Shown here: positions 61,417 to 64,000 of the stretch, in pieces
Position numbering within the stretch: position 1 is the first letter of the stretch
Layout: each line of letters opens with the position of its first letter
Origin: Acanthaster planci
Taxonomy: Eukaryota > Echinodermata > Asteroidea > Valvatida > Acanthasteridae
Length of the DNA: 64,000 bases
Assembly (NCBI RefSeq): GCF_001949145.1
Contig: NW_019091395.1
Span: forward strand, 411,106 to 475,105
Reading direction: 5' to 3'
Notes under the pieces: generated by a model
What the model was told of the DNA's origin: nothing
The model's input: only the letters and a program-made list of their open reading frames with translations
Databases searched by the model: none
Position numbers and translations under genes: made by a program

Positions 61417-61530
61417 CTTCGGTTGAAGTACATCGAATCAAGTTTTTGGTTCCAACTACACCAACACTGACATTCCTCAATCTTTTCTTTTAAGAATCCC
61501 ACACTTTGGGATGAAATGAAATTTGTACTG
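61417..61530 (-). other. Possible first exon of an unidentified minus-strand gene
   Basis: A strong 5' splice site on the minus strand (CAACCGAAG/GTAAGTTTTT) ends at 61417, just downstream of the CpG-rich block at 61,620-61,700. The frame is open in two phases but neither reads as a known protein. No partner exon was found to the left, so this is weak. Confidence 0.2.
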
Positions 61531-61599
61531 TAATTCGTTCTCCTCTAATGATATACGACTCGAAGCAAAAATATCATCAAGGGGCGTATATGTTTTTTT

Positions 61600-61720
61600 C
61601 CACAGGAATCAGTCATCAGTGTCCATCGGGAGGCGGCGGGACACTATCGCCGCCACCGCGGCGCGGCTAGGGCGTCAAGTACAAAGTGGGCTCAACCTGA
61701 TGTATAGCATTCGGGTCCGC
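61600..61720. promoter_or_regulatory. CpG-rich island, possible promoter
   Basis: The block with GGAGGCGGCGGGACACTATC and GCCGCCACCGCGGCGCGGCT stands out from AT-rich flanks. A second CpG-rich patch lies at 61,080-61,220. On the plus strand the block follows an acceptor-like TTTTTTTCCACAG, so an exon cannot be excluded. Confidence 0.3.
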
Positions 61721-61809
61721 GCCTTGTATCACCAAGTTGCGCTGACCAAGTTGGATGAAATTTGCCCCACCAGTCCGTCACTTCTTTGCGTGTCAAGGGT
61801 TGCTTAATT

Positions 61810-64000
61810 CTTGTCGATAATGATGCCAGAGTGGATAAATTAAAGTTATTCTACAGCCATACCCCACGCACGACGAAATAAGTCTTTGCTCTAACTTCTA
61901 CCATTCAGGCATGCGCAATTCACACAGCACGCACTGCAGTGGTTGCGAACTTGTACAAACGTCCAAGAAAAGGGGACACACGCCACGCCATCTTTGTTCA
62001 AGATATTTTCAATTTTATTTAATTATATTCATAATTCTGCTTTAGCCTACTGTACTTCACTACAATACCTACGTCCGTGATATCTTCCGTGATCCAACCC
62101 ATAAAAAGCATTAACTCACAACAGAAAATTAGACTCGAAATCTTTCTTGACAATATACAAGTATACAATAAGAGAAAATTATCTAAAATGCTTAATTTCT
62201 TTTCAGAGAGAAATTTTTTTCACAGTAAATGGATGGGTAAACTTAATCTACATCTGTGCTTTTATTCTACGACTATGTAACAAAAACTGAAGAAAGCGAA
62301 CCCTGAGTTTAAGTTTTCATTCTCAAATTTACACATTTTCCTTCATTTTCTGTTTGCCAATCACATCTCAAACAACTGTACATTTCATTTACTTTTTACC
62401 AAAGTGGAAGAAACTTGGGCAGTGCAAAGAAACCCTGGCCAGTAACATTCTTAATCCAGTTTCATCACGCATTGTTTCTGATAAACCTGCTTAAATTCCA
62501 GTAAACAGCTTTGTAAACTGAGCTTTCTTCAATAACCTGGATAAAATGCTTTAAGACAGTGATCAAGTGAGGTAGTAATTACGTTTCGTGAACACTCAAA
62601 CACGTATTTTTATTCCGAACTGACTGAAGGCATTGTTTTTTATCACAAAATCTCACGGAGGACATAACATCAATATTCATCTTGGAATTTCAATGCAAAT
62701 CACAACTTAATCCTGAGTGGCTCTCGAAGAAACTCAGTCAGAGTTTACGCACAGCACTAATGTTCCTATTGGTGACTTGAAATCTGCATTTTTATGAATA
62801 TTCACACCATACGTGTATTACCCCGTGAAAAACATCAACATTAAATCTAAACATTGAATATTCATACAGAATATTCATTTCCTGACCCATGAACACTTAC
62901 CATCTATACAACACTGATAACAATTTGCATATCATTGGAAATGCCCACGCCTATTACACAGGTCTAAGTTGCTGTACAACACTTACACGTACCAAGTTTT
63001 CTGAAAAACAAACTTGCATATTTGTTATTTTCTTAACACATAAACACTACATAGGACAACATTTGATCTTTTGATTTTTTACTTTTAAAAACCTGATGAT
63101 GTAGTTTTGAATCCATTTGTTGCACATTTTACAGGTCAAGTTGTAATCTGCTGCCTTTAGGGGTTAACTTTCGACATCAAATTGGCTTTTTTTCCCCAGG
63201 AATAGAAATTCTCAAATTTGACAGAAATACTCTGCACCTTGTTTTACAGGGTTCCCCTTAAAGACACGTATCTGCAACCAGTAGACAATTTTTAAAATTC
63301 ATAAACAGGGAAAAGACAAGTGGCCACACATGCACAATTAAACATCTCTTCACACGATTGTGATTTGGATCGCACCAATGCAATGGCATCCTTGTTACAA
63401 CACTAATGAGGTCGCGACATCTGACCTTTCAGGCCACACACTGCCGACCTTCAACCTTTAAGAGCATCAACAGAAACTGGCTTCCAAACCCCTGAGACTT
63501 ATAGCAAGCTTTCACAAAATACTTCACTATAAAATATAACATGGAAAGCCAAGTTCCTGCATGCAATGCTTAAAATTGTTTTTTTTTTCATATCATTAAC
63601 ATATATATATTTTTGTATATTTTTAGTTTATGAAGCTATATCAAAAAAGTTATGATGCTTAAAAACCCACATTAATTATGTACACGAATCCTTTTATTTT
63701 ATAGTTCTAAACCTACGTGAAGCACATTTTTTTCTTTGATCTACCTGGACTTTACAATATGGTGACACAGTGCCATTGTTTGACAAATTTTACTTTTCTA
63801 TCCTTCAAACTTTTCACTCAAATGTTTAAATTGCCTCGCAAACAAAGGCCCCCGATCAAACTGTGAAAACCAAGGGTTTTAACAATACGAGGCAGAAAAA
63901 GTGTTTTGTTGCTTCACATGCTGGAGAGGAACACCTATCCAATTAAATTCATTGATAATTGCCATCTTTAAAACATATAACAAGGAACCTCATTGGACCA
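61810..64000. other. AT-rich right end, nothing recognised
   Basis: No exon, RNA gene or inverted-repeat element was found. GAATATTCAT words are frequent near 62,680-62,880. It could be UTR or intron of a gene beyond the window. Confidence 0.4.

Overview
This is eukaryotic nuclear DNA. It has long introns with GT-AG borders, 90-nt exons with clean phases, a tRNA gene with a 17-nt intron, many small inverted-repeat elements, and frequent TACATGTA palindromes. The style suggests a marine invertebrate, most likely a deuterostome (echinoderm, hemichordate or cephalochordate). The window alone does not settle the species. No bacterial, phage or CRISPR structure is present.

Layout. (1) About 1-8,012, minus strand: the 5' coding exons of a very charged Glu/Arg/Lys-rich coiled-coil protein (caldesmon-like in style) that runs off the left edge; a candidate non-coding first exon and promoter lie near 21.0 kb. 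(2) About 8-21 kb: probable first intron, filled with repeats and one unexplained open frame at 11.3-11.9 kb. (3) About 21-27.4 kb: intergenic DNA with a decayed tRNA-derived SINE and a foldback repeat. (4) 27,437-39,269, minus strand: a complete RUVBL2 (Reptin/TIP49b) gene, 14 coding exons, 458 residues, every exon junction in phase. (5) 39.27-40.86 kb: divergent promoter interval. (6) 40,864-56,036, plus strand: a complete 5-exon short-chain dehydrogenase gene, 453 residues, HSD17B2/BDH1-like, with an N-terminal membrane region and an unusual C-terminal tail. (7) 56-60.5 kb: its probable 3' UTR and a cluster of foldback and hAT-like elements. (8) 60,821-60,910, minus strand: tRNA-Tyr(GTA). 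(9) 61.2-61.8 kb: a CpG-rich island with a possible minus-strand first exon. (10) 61.8-64 kb: AT-rich DNA with nothing recognisable.

The genes do not form a pathway. RUVBL2 is a nuclear AAA+ ATPase of the R2TP, INO80 and TIP60 complexes. The dehydrogenase is a membrane NAD(P)-dependent oxidoreductase. The left gene looks cytoskeletal. RUVBL2 and the dehydrogenase are head to head, with 1,594 bp between their start codons.

The less ordinary content is in the non-coding DNA: a nested foldback array of CAACTCGGACCC-type units at 38.07-39.01 kb, at least ten MITE-like elements (two share ends), a three-copy dispersed repeat, and a 56-bp minisatellite whose unit resembles the exon/intron border next to it.
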